NCBI GenBank assembly: GCA_000171875.1
Contig: ABHI01000004.1
Location: forward strand, 398,109 to 462,108
Direction: 5' to 3'
From: Flavobacteriales bacterium ALC-1
GTDB taxonomy: Bacteria; Bacteroidota; Bacteroidia; Flavobacteriales; Flavobacteriaceae
Length of the DNA stretch: 64,000 nt
The notes beneath the pieces are model-generated. The model had not been told where the DNA came from. It searched no databases and saw only the letters and a program-made list of their open reading frames with translations. Shown here in pieces: positions 53,270-62,684 of the stretch. Numbering within the stretch: the stretch's first letter is position 1; each line of letters begins with the position of its first letter. Position numbers and translations under genes: made by a program.

Positions 53270-54733
53270 CTACAAGCCACTAATATAACTTCCATATGGA
53301 TCTTTAATCTGTAATCCTTCAGAGTAGCGATATTTACTTAGTTTTTTAAATTGTACTAAGCCCCAAAGCACAAACTCTTTTTCAAAATAGACATCACGTT
53401 TATCAATGTCTGGTTGATAATCTGCCAATAAAGCATCCAAAGGTTTTACCTCATCTAATTTCGCTTTATAGGTAACATCATCGAAATCGTCTAACAATTC
53501 AAAGCCATCACCATTAAAGAACCATGAAATTAAATCATCGTATGGTGTTTCTTCACCTTGCTTTTCTAACTTTTCAATTTTGGGAAAATATTTCGGGAAT
53601 AAAGTCTTTATCGCTTCATCCATGAAAGCGTTGGCAACAAAATCAGCGCCTTCTTGCTCACCTTCATACACCAATTCTACTTTACCTGTAATAGCTGGTA
53701 TAACTCCAATAAAATCTGATAAGCGAACCGAAGTATTTTCATCACCAGCCAATAAAGCACGTCTTTCTGCTGTACTCAATAAATTTTCAAAAGCTGTAAT
53801 GCTCATACGTGCACTTACACCACTCTTCACATCTACATACTCACTTTCTCTGGCTTCAAAACTAATTTGTTCTAAAAGGTCTTTTGCCAAATCTGGCACA
53901 TATACAGATTCGGATTGACGCTCATCAAAATTAGCTTCTTGAGAGGTGATACTTCTAGCAGTATCAATAGTATCAGGATAATGTGTTAATATTTGAGATC
54001 CAATTCTATCTTTTAAAGGGGTAACTATACTTCCTCTATTAGTATAATCCTCAGGATTAGCTGTAAATACAAATTGCATATCCATAGGTAAACGCAATTT
54101 AAATCCTCTAATCTGAATATCCCCTTCTTGCAAAATATTAAATAGGGCTACCTGAATTCGAGCTTGTAAATCTGGCAGCTCATTGATAACAAATATACAT
54201 CGGTTAGCGCGTGGAATCATTCCATAGTGAATCACACGATCATCTGCATAACTTAATTTTAAATTAGCGGCTTTTATTGGGTCTACATCACCAATAATAT
54301 CAGCAACTGTAACATCTGGTGTAGCCAGCTTCTCAGCAAAACGTTGATTTTTGTGTAACCATGTAATTGGCGTATCATCACCTTTTTCATTAATTAACTC
54401 TATTGCAAATCTTGAAATTGGAGCTAAAGGATCATCATTAATTTCAGAACCTTCAACCACTGGAATATATTCATCTAACAAATTCACCATCATACGAGCC
54501 AAGCGTGTTTTTGCTTGTCCTCGTAAACCTAACAAATTTATATTATGACGTGACAAAATAGCACGTTCTAACTCAGGTATTACAGTATTTTCATAACCAT
54601 GAATACCCTCAAACGTTGCTACTTTATTTTTTATATTTTCAATCAAATTATCTCTCAATTCGTCCTTTATAGATTTGGATTGATAATCTGCTTTTTTTAG
54701 TCCACCTAATGTCTTTATCTTCTCAATATTCAT
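53270..54733 (-). CDS. MoxR/magnesium-chelatase-type AAA+ ATPase
   Basis: A 487-residue AAA+ protein. The P-loop is LLGLRGQAKTRLARM, the Walker B region is CIFVINELPDLQARIQVALFNILQEGD, and sensor 1 is FVFTANPEDYTNRG, as in the BchI/ChlI and MoxR families. The start at 54733 immediately follows the VWA stop (54736) with an AGGA nearby; a longer start at 54751 would overlap it. Working with the VWA protein, it probably acts as a chaperone or remodelling ATPase, not in chlorophyll synthesis, since no such genes are near. Confidence 0.9.
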   Translation of the reverse strand: MNIEKIKTLGGLKKADYQSKSIKDELRDNLIENIKNKVATFEGIHGYENTVIPELERAILSRHNINLLGLRGQAKTRLARMMVNLLDEYIPVVEGSEINDDPLAPISRFAIELINEKGDDTPITWLHKNQRFAEKLATPDVTVADIIGDVDPIKAANLKLSYADDRVIHYGMIPRANRCIFVINELPDLQARIQVALFNILQEGDIQIRGFKLRLPMDMQFVFTANPEDYTNRGSIVTPLKDRIGSQILTHYPDTIDTARSITSQEANFDERQSESVYVPDLAKDLLEQISFEARESEYVDVKSGVSARMSITAFENLLSTAERRALLAGDENTSVRLSDFIGVIPAITGKVELVYEGEQEGADFVANAFMDEAIKTLFPKYFPKIEKLEKQGEETPYDDLISWFFNGDGFELLDDFDDVTYKAKLDEVKPLDALLADYQPDIDKRDVYFEKEFVLWGLVQFKKLSKYRYSEGLQIKDPYGSYISGL

Positions 54734-54735
54734 CT

Positions 54736-55872
54736 TTATCCTTTTATCCATTTTTTTCTGTTGTTATCGTAATCTTCAAAAATCATCTCTCCTAAACCTG
54801 TCAATCCTGTATAAAAGGCTTTACCTCTATTTGCTTGTGTAAATTCTCTAATAAATCGCATTAAATAAGGATCTTCAGCAATCATAAATGTGGTTATAGG
54901 AATATGTAATCGTCTTGCTTGTTGTGCCATAGCATAACACTTATTAGTTATGTATGGATCTAAGCCATTACTATTTTTATAATACTGACCATCTGGTAAT
55001 CGCAAACAACTTGGTTTACCATCTGTTATCATAAATATCTGCTTATTAGTGTTTCGTTTTCGTCGAAGCATATCCATGGCTAATTGCAATCCAGCAACAG
55101 TATTGGTATGATAAGGCCCAACTTTTAAATAGGGTAAGTCCTTAATCTTTATGGGCCAAGCATCATTACCAAAAACTAAAATTTCTAATGTATCTTTTGG
55201 ATACCGTGTTGTAATTAACTCGGACAAGGCCATAGCAACTTTTTTAGCAGGAGTAATTCGATCCTCACCATATAAGATCATACTATGACTAATATCAATC
55301 ATAAGTACTGTACTCATTTGACTTTTATGAAGGGTTTCTTCAACAACCAAATCATCTTCTGTTAAACTGAAATCACCAATACCATTATTGATTTGAGCAT
55401 TTCTAATGCTTTCAGTCATTGAGACTTTGTCTAAAGCATCTCCAAACTGATAAGCTCTAAAATCTCCTGTGTGCTCATCTCCAAGCCCTACTCCTTTACT
55501 TTTATGATTACCAGAACCACTTCGCTTTATTTTGCCAAAAATATGATCCAATGCTTGTTGCCGTATTGCACGTTCAGTCTTGGCAGTAATTGTTGTTTTC
55601 CCTTTACCATCACCATTTCCTGTTGGATCAATTTCTTCTCTTATGTATCCTTTGTTTTTAAGGTCTTCTATAAAGTCATCAATGGTATACTCTGGAGTTG
55701 TTAATTTATATTCTTTATCCAGTTCACGCAGCCAATCAATAGCTTCATCAAAATCACCAGACGTATAAGTAATCAACTCCTTAAAAATTTCAAAGAGTTT
55801 TTCAAAAGGAGATTGATTGGGTGGTTCGTAAGTTTTAAATACAAAACCTGATTTGTTCAGTTTTTCTTTCAT
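54736..55872 (-). CDS. VWA domain protein paired with the MoxR-type ATPase
   Basis: A 378-residue protein. The N-terminal helical region (1-190) includes KTTITAKTERAIRQQALDHIFG. The C-terminal VWA domain has the MIDAS motif D-I-S-H-S (MIDISHSM), then TNTVAGLQLAMDMLR and MITDGKPS, all metal-coordinating positions being present. ATG 55872 is used; the upstream start at 55923 would add 17 hydrophobic residues outside the family. It is read just before the MoxR gene with two bases between them, the standard order of MoxR-VWA pairs. Confidence 0.9.
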   Translation of the reverse strand: MKEKLNKSGFVFKTYEPPNQSPFEKLFEIFKELITYTSGDFDEAIDWLRELDKEYKLTTPEYTIDDFIEDLKNKGYIREEIDPTGNGDGKGKTTITAKTERAIRQQALDHIFGKIKRSGSGNHKSKGVGLGDEHTGDFRAYQFGDALDKVSMTESIRNAQINNGIGDFSLTEDDLVVEETLHKSQMSTVLMIDISHSMILYGEDRITPAKKVAMALSELITTRYPKDTLEILVFGNDAWPIKIKDLPYLKVGPYHTNTVAGLQLAMDMLRRKRNTNKQIFMITDGKPSCLRLPDGQYYKNSNGLDPYITNKCYAMAQQARRLHIPITTFMIAEDPYLMRFIREFTQANRGKAFYTGLTGLGEMIFEDYDNNRKKWIKG

Positions 55873-55995
55873 TGCTATGTAAAAATAACGCTTTTTAGAA
55901 TCAAAAAATAGCAAGAATAACAACTTAACAACTCATTAAGAATTCTATCAATTCTTTTCCTTAATTTTAAACATTATTAAACTAACCTTAATAAA

Positions 55996-58900
55996 ATGAA
56001 ACGATTTCTATCAATTGTTATGCTGCTCTGCGTAACATTATTAACTGCACAAGAATTTTCAATAGACTTAGTCAAAAATATGAAACCGAGGAACATAGGT
56101 CCTGGAGGTATGTCTGGTCGTGTTACAGCAATTGATGTTGTAACTACTAATCCGGATGTGATGTACGTTGGTACAGCTTCTGGTGGACTCTGGAAATCTA
56201 ACTCAGGTGGTATCACTTGGAAACCTATTTTCGAAAAAGAATTGACAGCTTCTATTGGTGCAGTTGAAATTCAGCAATCAAATCCAAGCGTTATTTGGGT
56301 TGGTACAGGAGAAGGAAACCCTCGTAACTCATTAAATGGCGGCTATGGTGTATACAAATCTCTTGATGGTGGTAAAACATGGATGGCCATGGGTCTTGAA
56401 AACACAAGACACATTCACAGAATCATAGTTGATCCAACAAATCCAGATGTGGTTTATGTTGGTGCTATTGGCTCACCTTGGGGGGAACATCCTGAACGTG
56501 GAGTGTTTAAAACAACCGATGGTGGTAAAACATGGAATAAAATCTTATTTACAAATAATAAAACTGGAGTTGCTGATTTAGTTATGGATCCTACAAATCC
56601 TAATAAATTAATAGCTGCTATGTGGGAACATAAACGAGACCCTTGGTTCTTTAACTCTGGTGGTGAAGGTTCTGGATTACATATCACACATGATGGAGGT
56701 GAAACTTGGAAAAAAATCACTGAAGATGATGGATTCCCTAAAGGGAATCTTGGTCGTATAGGTGTAGCCATAGCTCCAAATAAACCAAATATCATTTATG
56801 CTTTAGTTGAAGCCAAAAAGAATGCATTATACAAAAGTGAGGATGGAGGTTTTAAATGGAAAAAAATTAATGACAAAAGCGATATTGGTAATCGACCGTT
56901 TTATTATTCTGAAATCTATGTAGATCCACAAAACGAAAATCGTGTGTTTTCAGTATTTACTTATGTGAATGTTTCAGAAGACGGAGGGAAAAACTTTAAG
57001 CAACTTATGCCAGCATATGGAGTGAGTAATGGAGTGCATCCTGATCACCATGCATGGTGGATTCACCCAGATAATGGTAATTTTATGATTGATGGAAATG
57101 ATGGAGGCATGAATATTACCAAAGATGGTGGAAAAACATGGCGCTTTATTGGCAATCTACCAGTAGCACAATTCTATCATATTAATGTGGATAATGAATA
57201 TCCATATAACGTTTATGGTGGTATGCAAGATAATGGCTCTTGGCGTGGACCAGCTTATGTATGGCGTGCTCAAGGGATTAGAAACAGTTATTGGCAAGAA
57301 ATTAGTTTTGGAGATGGTTTTGATGTCATTCCAGATAAAGATGATTCACGTTATGGTTGGACGATGAGTCAGCAAGGTTATGTGAGTCGTTACGATTGGC
57401 AAACAGGAAATAATTATGGCGTACGACCAACACATCCAGATCCAGATGTAAAGCTAAGATTCAATTGGAATTCAGCTATTAACATCGATCCATTTAATAA
57501 TAGTACGGTTTACTTCGGAAGTCAATTTGTACACAAATCAACTGATAAAGGTGAAACATGGACAGTTATTTCTCCAGATTTGTCAACCAATGACCCCGAA
57601 AAACAAAAACAATCCGAAAGTGGTGGACTAAGTATGGATGCCACAGGTGCAGAAAATCACACCACAATTTTAGTGATTGAACCATCGCCTTTAGAAAAAG
57701 ATATGCTTTGGGCTGGCACTGATGATGGACGTGTACATTACACTACTGATGGAGGTAACAATTGGACAGATGTTTCAAATAGTATAAAAGGCTTACCTGA
57801 GGGTAGTTGGATAGCTCAAATTAAAGCGTCAAATAAAAACAAAGGTGAAGCTCTTTTAATTGCTAACGATTATAGACGTTTTAATTATACACCTTATGCT
57901 TATAGGACTAGAAATTATGGTAAAACTTGGGAACGCATTGTCGATGTAAATGATGTACAGAGTTACACTTTAGCTATTGTCGAGGATATAGTTGAGCCTA
58001 ATTTAATATTCTTAGGAACTGATGATGGTTTATATGTTTCAATAAATGCTGGTGAAAAATGGACTAAATGGACCGAAGGGTTCCCTACTACATCAGTTAA
58101 AGATTTAGTAATTCATCCTAGAGAACATGATTTAGTGATTGGAACTTTTGGACGTGCGGCTTGGGTTTTAGATGATATAAGACCATTACGTGAAATGGCA
58201 AAGAATAATTCTGTAATGAATTTAAATATTGAATTATTTGATCCACCTACTGCTTATCAAGCGGCGTATCAACAACCAACCGGTAGTCGTTTTGGTGGAG
58301 ATGCTCTTTACCACGGTGAAAATCGTGGTGGTGGTGCTCGTTTTTCTTATTTGTTTAATAAAAAAGAATTAGAAAAATCTGATGTGAAATCTAATTCTAA
58401 AAAAGACGATAAAACCGTTAGCGATAAAAAAGGTAACATCGAGAAAGATGGTATAAAATGGGATTCTCTAACCTTAAAATTATTTGATGGAGATCGTTTA
58501 ATCAGAACCTTAAAACGTAAAGCTCCTAAAGAAAATGGCGTGCAAAAATGGACTTGGTTTATGAATGAAGCTGGTGTAAGCAGGCCTTCTAGACGTATTA
58601 GAAAACAAACCAGAGAACCAGGAGGTGTAAGTGTAAAGCCTGGAACTTATAAAGCAGTGTTACATTACGGAAATCAAACGTCTGAAACGACTATAAAAGT
58701 AGAATCAGATCCAAGATTAAACGTTTCTCAAAAAAATATAGACGAAGTTTATGCAGCGGCAAAAGAATTAGAAAATATTCAAAAAACTTTAGCTGATGCT
58801 TCTAAACAACTTATAGAAAGTAAAACTATAGCTGAAAATTATAAGAAGAATTTATCTAAACTTGATAAAGAAAAATATAAAGAAGACATAAAATCTTCAA

Positions 58901-59214
58901 AAGCTATTGTAAAATCTATTGATAGCTTAATGGATAAATACTTTGGAAAAGTTGACAAACGTCAAGGGATCACTAGAAATCCAGAAGTAACAGCCTTACA
59001 AAGGCTTAGAACTGCTACTGGCTATATATATGGCAGTCAAACAGGTTTAACCTCTACAGAAACCACTTTGTTAAAGCATGCAAAAGATGCCGTAAATGAG
59101 TTGTTAGGAGAAACTAATAATTTCTTTAATAAAGATTGGAAGGACTATCAAACTAAAATAAAACAAATAGAAATGGACCCTTTTAAAGAAACAAAGACTT
59201 TTGGGATAGATTAA
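55996..59214 (+). CDS. Large secreted BNR/VPS10-like beta-propeller protein
   Basis: A 1072-residue protein with signal peptide (residues 1-19, LLTAQE). Two propeller halves (about 20-760) carry at least eight Asp-box motifs, for example KSLDGGKTWM, KTTDGGKTWN, ITKDGGKTWR, KSTDKGETWT and YTTDGGNNWT. A beta-rich and then coiled C-terminal region (about 800-1072) follows, with no T9SS sorting tail. Databases often call this family glycosyl hydrolase or sortilin-like; I see no catalytic dyad and do not assert an activity. Confidence 0.82.
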   Translation: MKRFLSIVMLLCVTLLTAQEFSIDLVKNMKPRNIGPGGMSGRVTAIDVVTTNPDVMYVGTASGGLWKSNSGGITWKPIFEKELTASIGAVEIQQSNPSVIWVGTGEGNPRNSLNGGYGVYKSLDGGKTWMAMGLENTRHIHRIIVDPTNPDVVYVGAIGSPWGEHPERGVFKTTDGGKTWNKILFTNNKTGVADLVMDPTNPNKLIAAMWEHKRDPWFFNSGGEGSGLHITHDGGETWKKITEDDGFPKGNLGRIGVAIAPNKPNIIYALVEAKKNALYKSEDGGFKWKKINDKSDIGNRPFYYSEIYVDPQNENRVFSVFTYVNVSEDGGKNFKQLMPAYGVSNGVHPDHHAWWIHPDNGNFMIDGNDGGMNITKDGGKTWRFIGNLPVAQFYHINVDNEYPYNVYGGMQDNGSWRGPAYVWRAQGIRNSYWQEISFGDGFDVIPDKDDSRYGWTMSQQGYVSRYDWQTGNNYGVRPTHPDPDVKLRFNWNSAINIDPFNNSTVYFGSQFVHKSTDKGETWTVISPDLSTNDPEKQKQSESGGLSMDATGAENHTTILVIEPSPLEKDMLWAGTDDGRVHYTTDGGNNWTDVSNSIKGLPEGSWIAQIKASNKNKGEALLIANDYRRFNYTPYAYRTRNYGKTWERIVDVNDVQSYTLAIVEDIVEPNLIFLGTDDGLYVSINAGEKWTKWTEGFPTTSVKDLVIHPREHDLVIGTFGRAAWVLDDIRPLREMAKNNSVMNLNIELFDPPTAYQAAYQQPTGSRFGGDALYHGENRGGGARFSYLFNKKELEKSDVKSNSKKDDKTVSDKKGNIEKDGIKWDSLTLKLFDGDRLIRTLKRKAPKENGVQKWTWFMNEAGVSRPSRRIRKQTREPGGVSVKPGTYKAVLHYGNQTSETTIKVESDPRLNVSQKNIDEVYAAAKELENIQKTLADASKQLIESKTIAENYKKNLSKLDKEKYKEDIKSSKAIVKSIDSLMDKYFGKVDKRQGITRNPEVTALQRLRTATGYIYGSQTGLTSTETTLLKHAKDAVNELLGETNNFFNKDWKDYQTKIKQIEMDPFKETKTFGID

Positions 59215-59231
59215 TAAAAATATAAATCAAT

Positions 59232-59266
59232 AATAAAACGCTCTAAACTTTTTAGGGCGTTTTATT
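59232..59266. terminator. Bidirectional Rho-independent terminator
   Basis: Stem AATAAAACGCTCTAAA / TTTAGGGCGTTTTATT (one wobble) between convergent genes; its end overlaps the stop codon of the Crp/Fnr gene. Confidence 0.85.
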
Positions 59267-59942
59267 ATTCAATACGTTTTAACCCTTCTAAATTTTCAAT
59301 TTTAACTTGTTTTCCTGAAGTAGAAATCAGACCTGCTTTTTTAAATTGGGATAATATTCTAATAGCAGACTCTGTTGCTGTACCTACAATACCTGCATAA
59401 TCTTCTCTAGATAAAATAATGCCTAAATAACCATTAGTATCAGTATCAAAGTTTTTATGTAGAAAAATCAATATATCAGCCAAACGCTGTTTTACAGATT
59501 TTTGAGCCATATCCACTATAACATTATCTGCAATTTTAAGCTCCTTTGCCATTTCCTGAAGCATGTCCATTGAAAAGCTAGCGTTTTTATTTAAATCATT
59601 TATGACTTCATGTTTAGGTATAAAGCATACTTCCATTTCATTTACAGCCACAGCTGTAAGGTTAGATTTTTCATCGGTGACTAAAGAGCGTTGACCAATT
59701 AGGTCACCTCTAACAACTAATTTTACAATTTGGTCTTTACCGTTAGCACTCAGTTTAGACATTTTACATACACCTTCCTTCACACAGTACACTCCATTAA
59801 TACTTTCTCCTTCTCTAAATAAAACTTCCCCTTTTTTTATAAATTTTGATGTCTTACAGCCAGAGATACGAATTAAATCATCTTTCCCTAATGCTCTTAA
59901 AGCATTAAACTGTTTAACAATACATTGTTGGCACTTACTCAT
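59265..59942 (-). CDS. Crp/Fnr-family regulator of the cbb3 oxidase region
   Basis: A 225-residue regulator: cyclic-nucleotide-binding fold (about 25-140) and HTH (LSREDYAGIVGTATESAIRILSQFKKAGLI). Its N-terminus has C4-x2-C7 and then C29, with further cysteines C53, C59 and C106, so an Fe-S cluster as in Fnr is possible, though the spacing differs from E. coli FNR. It is divergent from the copper-ATPase gene with an Fnr-like box between. That box lies over the -33 region of its own promoter, which suggests negative autoregulation and activation of ccoI. Confidence 0.92.
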   Translation of the reverse strand: MSKCQQCIVKQFNALRALGKDDLIRISGCKTSKFIKKGEVLFREGESINGVYCVKEGVCKMSKLSANGKDQIVKLVVRGDLIGQRSLVTDEKSNLTAVAVNEMEVCFIPKHEVINDLNKNASFSMDMLQEMAKELKIADNVIVDMAQKSVKQRLADILIFLHKNFDTDTNGYLGIILSREDYAGIVGTATESAIRILSQFKKAGLISTSGKQVKIENLEGLKRIE

Positions 59943-59961
59943 AATAAAAATGTATGAAATT

Positions 59962-59969
59962 CAAAGTTA
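59962..59969 (-). promoter_or_regulatory. -7 promoter element TAACTTTG for the Crp/Fnr gene
   Basis: Exact TAnnTTTG match on the minus strand, 20 bases before the start codon. The Fnr-like box centre lies 22.5 bp upstream. Confidence 0.65.
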
Positions 59970-59974
59970 ACTAA

Positions 59975-59994
59975 AACATGACGAATATCATATT
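59975..59994. promoter_or_regulatory. Fnr-like box AACATGA-N6-TCATATT
   Basis: Inverted half-sites with one mismatch. The centre (59984.5) is 36.5 bp upstream of the last G of the -7-like element for the copper ATPase, equal to about -43.5 from the start of transcription, a class II activator position. Confidence 0.7.
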
Positions 59995-60013
59995 TTTAAT
60001 GCAAAGCATATGT

Positions 60014-60021
60014 GACCTTTG
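60014..60021 (+). promoter_or_regulatory. -7-like element GACCTTTG for the copper ATPase gene
   Basis: One mismatch to TAnnTTTG, as expected for an activator-dependent promoter. A GTG at 60012, in frame with the gene, lies within it and is rejected as a start. Confidence 0.6.
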
Positions 60022-60047
60022 TTACAGGTATAAATGAGCAAATTAAA

Positions 60048-62423
60048 ATGGAAAACAATACATGTTTTCATTGTGGTGATGACTGTAACAATCATATTGT
60101 CTCTTTTCAAGACAAGTCATTCTGTTGCAATGGTTGTAAAACCGTTTTCGAAATTTTTAATGAAAACGACTTAACCTGTTACTATGATTTACAGAATTCA
60201 CCTGGCGCAATTCCAAAAGAAATTGAAGGCAAATATGATTTCCTTTCGCAAGAAAACATCATAGAAAAATTAACAGAGTTTAGAAGTGATACTATTGAGA
60301 TAGTAACACTTTATATTCCACATATTCACTGTAGCTCTTGTATTTGGATTCTTGAAAACCTCAACAAACTCAATCCAAATATTTCGGACTCTCAGGTCAA
60401 TTTTGGTGAAAAAACGGTTAGAGTAACTTATAATTCTACTGAAACTGATTTAAAATCAGTCGTTTTATTATTGAGCTCAATAGGTTACGAACCTTATATC
60501 AGTTTAGACGATTTTAAATCTGGGAAAAAACATATCAACAGAACACTTATTTATAAACTTGGTGTTGCAGGGTTTGCTTTCGGGAACATTATGTTTTTAT
60601 CATTTCCTGAGTATTTTGAGGTCAATGAATTTTGGCTAGAACAGTACAAACCATTTTTTAGATGGTTAATGTTTGCTTTATCGTTACCTGTTGTATTCTA
60701 CTCAGCACAAAATTATTTTATTTCAGCATATAAAGGTTTAAAAGCAAAACTTTTAAATATAGATGTACCGATTGCGCTTGGTATTTCTGTCTTATTTATA
60801 AGAAGTACCGCAGAAATTATGTTCGACTTAGGTTCTGGTTTTTTTGACAGTTTAGCTGGTTTGGTATTCTTTCTTTTAGTTGGAAAATATTTTCAGCAAA
60901 AGACCTATGATTTCTTGTCTTTTGAGCGTGACTATAAATCGTATTTTCCGATTGCAGTTACCAAAATTAATAGTGAAGGTAACGAAAACTCCATTCAAGT
61001 ATATGATATTAAAAAAGGTGATCGATTAGTTATCAGAAATGAAGAATTAATTCCAGTTGATGGTATTTTAATTAACGGTAGAGCAAAAATTGATTATAGT
61101 TTTGTTACTGGTGAGTCCCAAACCGTTTCAAAACAATCAGGTGACAAACTATTTGCTGGTGGCAAACAAACATCTGGAGTTATTGAGCTTGAAGCTTTAA
61201 AGTCCGTTGAGCAAAGTTACCTTACGCAATTATGGAGCAACGATGTATTTAACAAAAACAAAGAAGAGGGATTTACAAATATTACCAATACTATAAGTAA
61301 ACATTTTACGATTGCAATTCTTTCAATTGCAGCTATAGCAACTATATTTTGGATATTAACAGATGCTAGTAAAGCGATAAATGTGTTTACTGCTGTGTTG
61401 ATTATAGCTTGTCCATGCGCTATTGCTTTATCTGCACCATTTACATTTGGTAACCTATTGCGAATTTTTGGAAAGCAAAAATTCTACATTAAAAATGCGA
61501 GTGTAATTGAACAATTGGCTCTAATCAACACTGTGATTTTTGATAAGACAGGAACCATCACTTCAAATAAAAATAGTAATGCAGAATATGATGGTGATTT
61601 ACTTTCTGATTCAGAAAATGTCGTGCTTAAGAATTCACTTCGTGGTTCTAATCACCCATTAAGTAGAACGCTTTACACTATTCTTGAAGAAAACAATATC
61701 ATAACGCTTGATACTTTTCAAGAATATATAGGTAAAGGCATTGAAGCCAAGCACAACAATATAAATCTTAAAATAGGTTCGGCAAGTTTCGTTGGGAATC
61801 CTAAAGGAACCTCGGTTTTAAATACAACAGTTCATGTGAGCAGTAATGACATTTACAAAGGGAAATTCACGTTTTACAACAGTTATAGAAAAGGAGTTTC
61901 AAAATTATTCAATCAGCTAAAATCTCAATTTGATTTAGTGATTCTTTCTGGTGATAATGAAGGTGAACGGGAGAACCTTAAAAAACTATTGCCAGCGAAG
62001 ACAAAATTAATTTTCAACCAAAAACCAGAAGACAAGCTAGAGTTTATAAAATATCATCAATCAGAAGGTGCAAAAGTATTAATGATTGGAGATGGATTGA
62101 ATGATGCTGGTGCTTTAGCCCAAAGCAATGTTGGTGTAGCAATATCCGAAGATGTTAACGTATTCTCACCTGCTTGTGATGCGATTTTAGATGCCTCAAA
62201 ATTTAAGCAGCTATACCAATACATAAAAGCGTCAAAATCTGCTATAAAAATAATTAAATGGAGCTTTGTGCTTTCATTCATCTATAATATTGTCGGTTTA
62301 TATTTTGCAGTTACAGGTCAATTAGCTCCAGTAATTGCAGCTATATTAATGCCTTTGAGTTCAATAAGTATTGTGGTGTTTACAACAATTGCCACAAATC
62401 TTTTAGGACGAAAATTAAAATAA
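60048..62423 (+). CDS. ccoI: CcoI-type copper-exporting P1B ATPase
   Basis: A 791-residue P-type ATPase needed to supply copper to the cbb3 oxidase. An N-terminal cysteine-rich domain (C6, C9, C13, C26, C27, C30) precedes one HMA domain (HC95-SS-C98). Eight expected membrane helices include the ion site C455-P-C457 (IIACPCAIALS). Phosphorylation is at D499 (FDKTGTI), then HP in SNHPLSR and GDGLNDAGAL. The N-terminal cysteine domain and the position next to ccoS and ccoN point to CcoI/FixI rather than the detoxifying CopA. Confidence 0.93.
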   Translation: MENNTCFHCGDDCNNHIVSFQDKSFCCNGCKTVFEIFNENDLTCYYDLQNSPGAIPKEIEGKYDFLSQENIIEKLTEFRSDTIEIVTLYIPHIHCSSCIWILENLNKLNPNISDSQVNFGEKTVRVTYNSTETDLKSVVLLLSSIGYEPYISLDDFKSGKKHINRTLIYKLGVAGFAFGNIMFLSFPEYFEVNEFWLEQYKPFFRWLMFALSLPVVFYSAQNYFISAYKGLKAKLLNIDVPIALGISVLFIRSTAEIMFDLGSGFFDSLAGLVFFLLVGKYFQQKTYDFLSFERDYKSYFPIAVTKINSEGNENSIQVYDIKKGDRLVIRNEELIPVDGILINGRAKIDYSFVTGESQTVSKQSGDKLFAGGKQTSGVIELEALKSVEQSYLTQLWSNDVFNKNKEEGFTNITNTISKHFTIAILSIAAIATIFWILTDASKAINVFTAVLIIACPCAIALSAPFTFGNLLRIFGKQKFYIKNASVIEQLALINTVIFDKTGTITSNKNSNAEYDGDLLSDSENVVLKNSLRGSNHPLSRTLYTILEENNIITLDTFQEYIGKGIEAKHNNINLKIGSASFVGNPKGTSVLNTTVHVSSNDIYKGKFTFYNSYRKGVSKLFNQLKSQFDLVILSGDNEGERENLKKLLPAKTKLIFNQKPEDKLEFIKYHQSEGAKVLMIGDGLNDAGALAQSNVGVAISEDVNVFSPACDAILDASKFKQLYQYIKASKSAIKIIKWSFVLSFIYNIVGLYFAVTGQLAPVIAAILMPLSSISIVVFTTIATNLLGRKLK

Positions 62424-62430
62424 ATAATTC

Positions 62431-62450
62431 AACATGATAAATGTCATGTT
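62431..62450. promoter_or_regulatory. Fnr-like box AACATGA-N6-TCATGTT (perfect)
   Basis: Perfect inverted repeat. The centre (62440.5) is 36.5 bp upstream of the last G of the -7 element at 62470-62477, exactly the spacing of the box at 59975-59994. Confidence 0.78.
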
Positions 62451-62469
62451 TTAAGAACAAGTTCAAGAG

Positions 62470-62477
62470 TAATTTTG
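62470..62477 (+). promoter_or_regulatory. -7 promoter element TAATTTTG for the ccoS-ccoN operon
   Basis: Exact TAnnTTTG match 20 bases before the ccoS start. Confidence 0.7.
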
Positions 62478-62496
62478 AAACATAACTTCAGTAGGT

Positions 62497-62679
62497 ATGA
62501 GTGTTATTTATATTTTATTAACAGTAAGTATTATTGTGGCTATCATTTTCTTTGTTGCATTTATTGTAGCAGTTAGAAACGGACAGTTTGACGACAGTTA
62601 TACTCCTTCCGTTCGCATGCTTTTTGAGGATGAGCTGGTAAAAGAAAAATCAACTATTAAAACTAATAAGACTAATTAA
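62497..62679 (+). CDS. ccoS: cbb3 oxidase assembly protein CcoS
   Basis: A 60-residue single-pass membrane protein of the CcoS type: a membrane helix (about residues 3-27) followed by NGQFDDSYTPSVRMLFEDE, where G-Q-F-D-D and M-L-F-E-D are the family marks (needed to insert cofactors into CcoN). It starts five codons before a promoter-linked Fnr-like region ends upstream and its stop is five bases before the ccoN start. Confidence 0.93.
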   Translation: MSVIYILLTVSIIVAIIFFVAFIVAVRNGQFDDSYTPSVRMLFEDELVKEKSTIKTNKTN

Positions 62680-62684
62680 TTATT

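Noticed and set aside
53270..54733. Magnesium chelatase of chlorophyll synthesis
   Set aside because: No bch or chl genes are nearby, and the protein pairs with a VWA gene in MoxR fashion.
50250..55872. MoxR/VWA and LRR-Roc-COR-TIR as one multi-gene defence system
   Set aside because: A perfect terminator (53238-53265) separates them, and MoxR-VWA pairs are ordinary core genes in this family.
60012..60047. GTG start adding 12 residues to the copper ATPase
   Set aside because: It lies in the -7-like element, upstream of the likely transcription start; the ATG at 60048 starts the conserved sequence.
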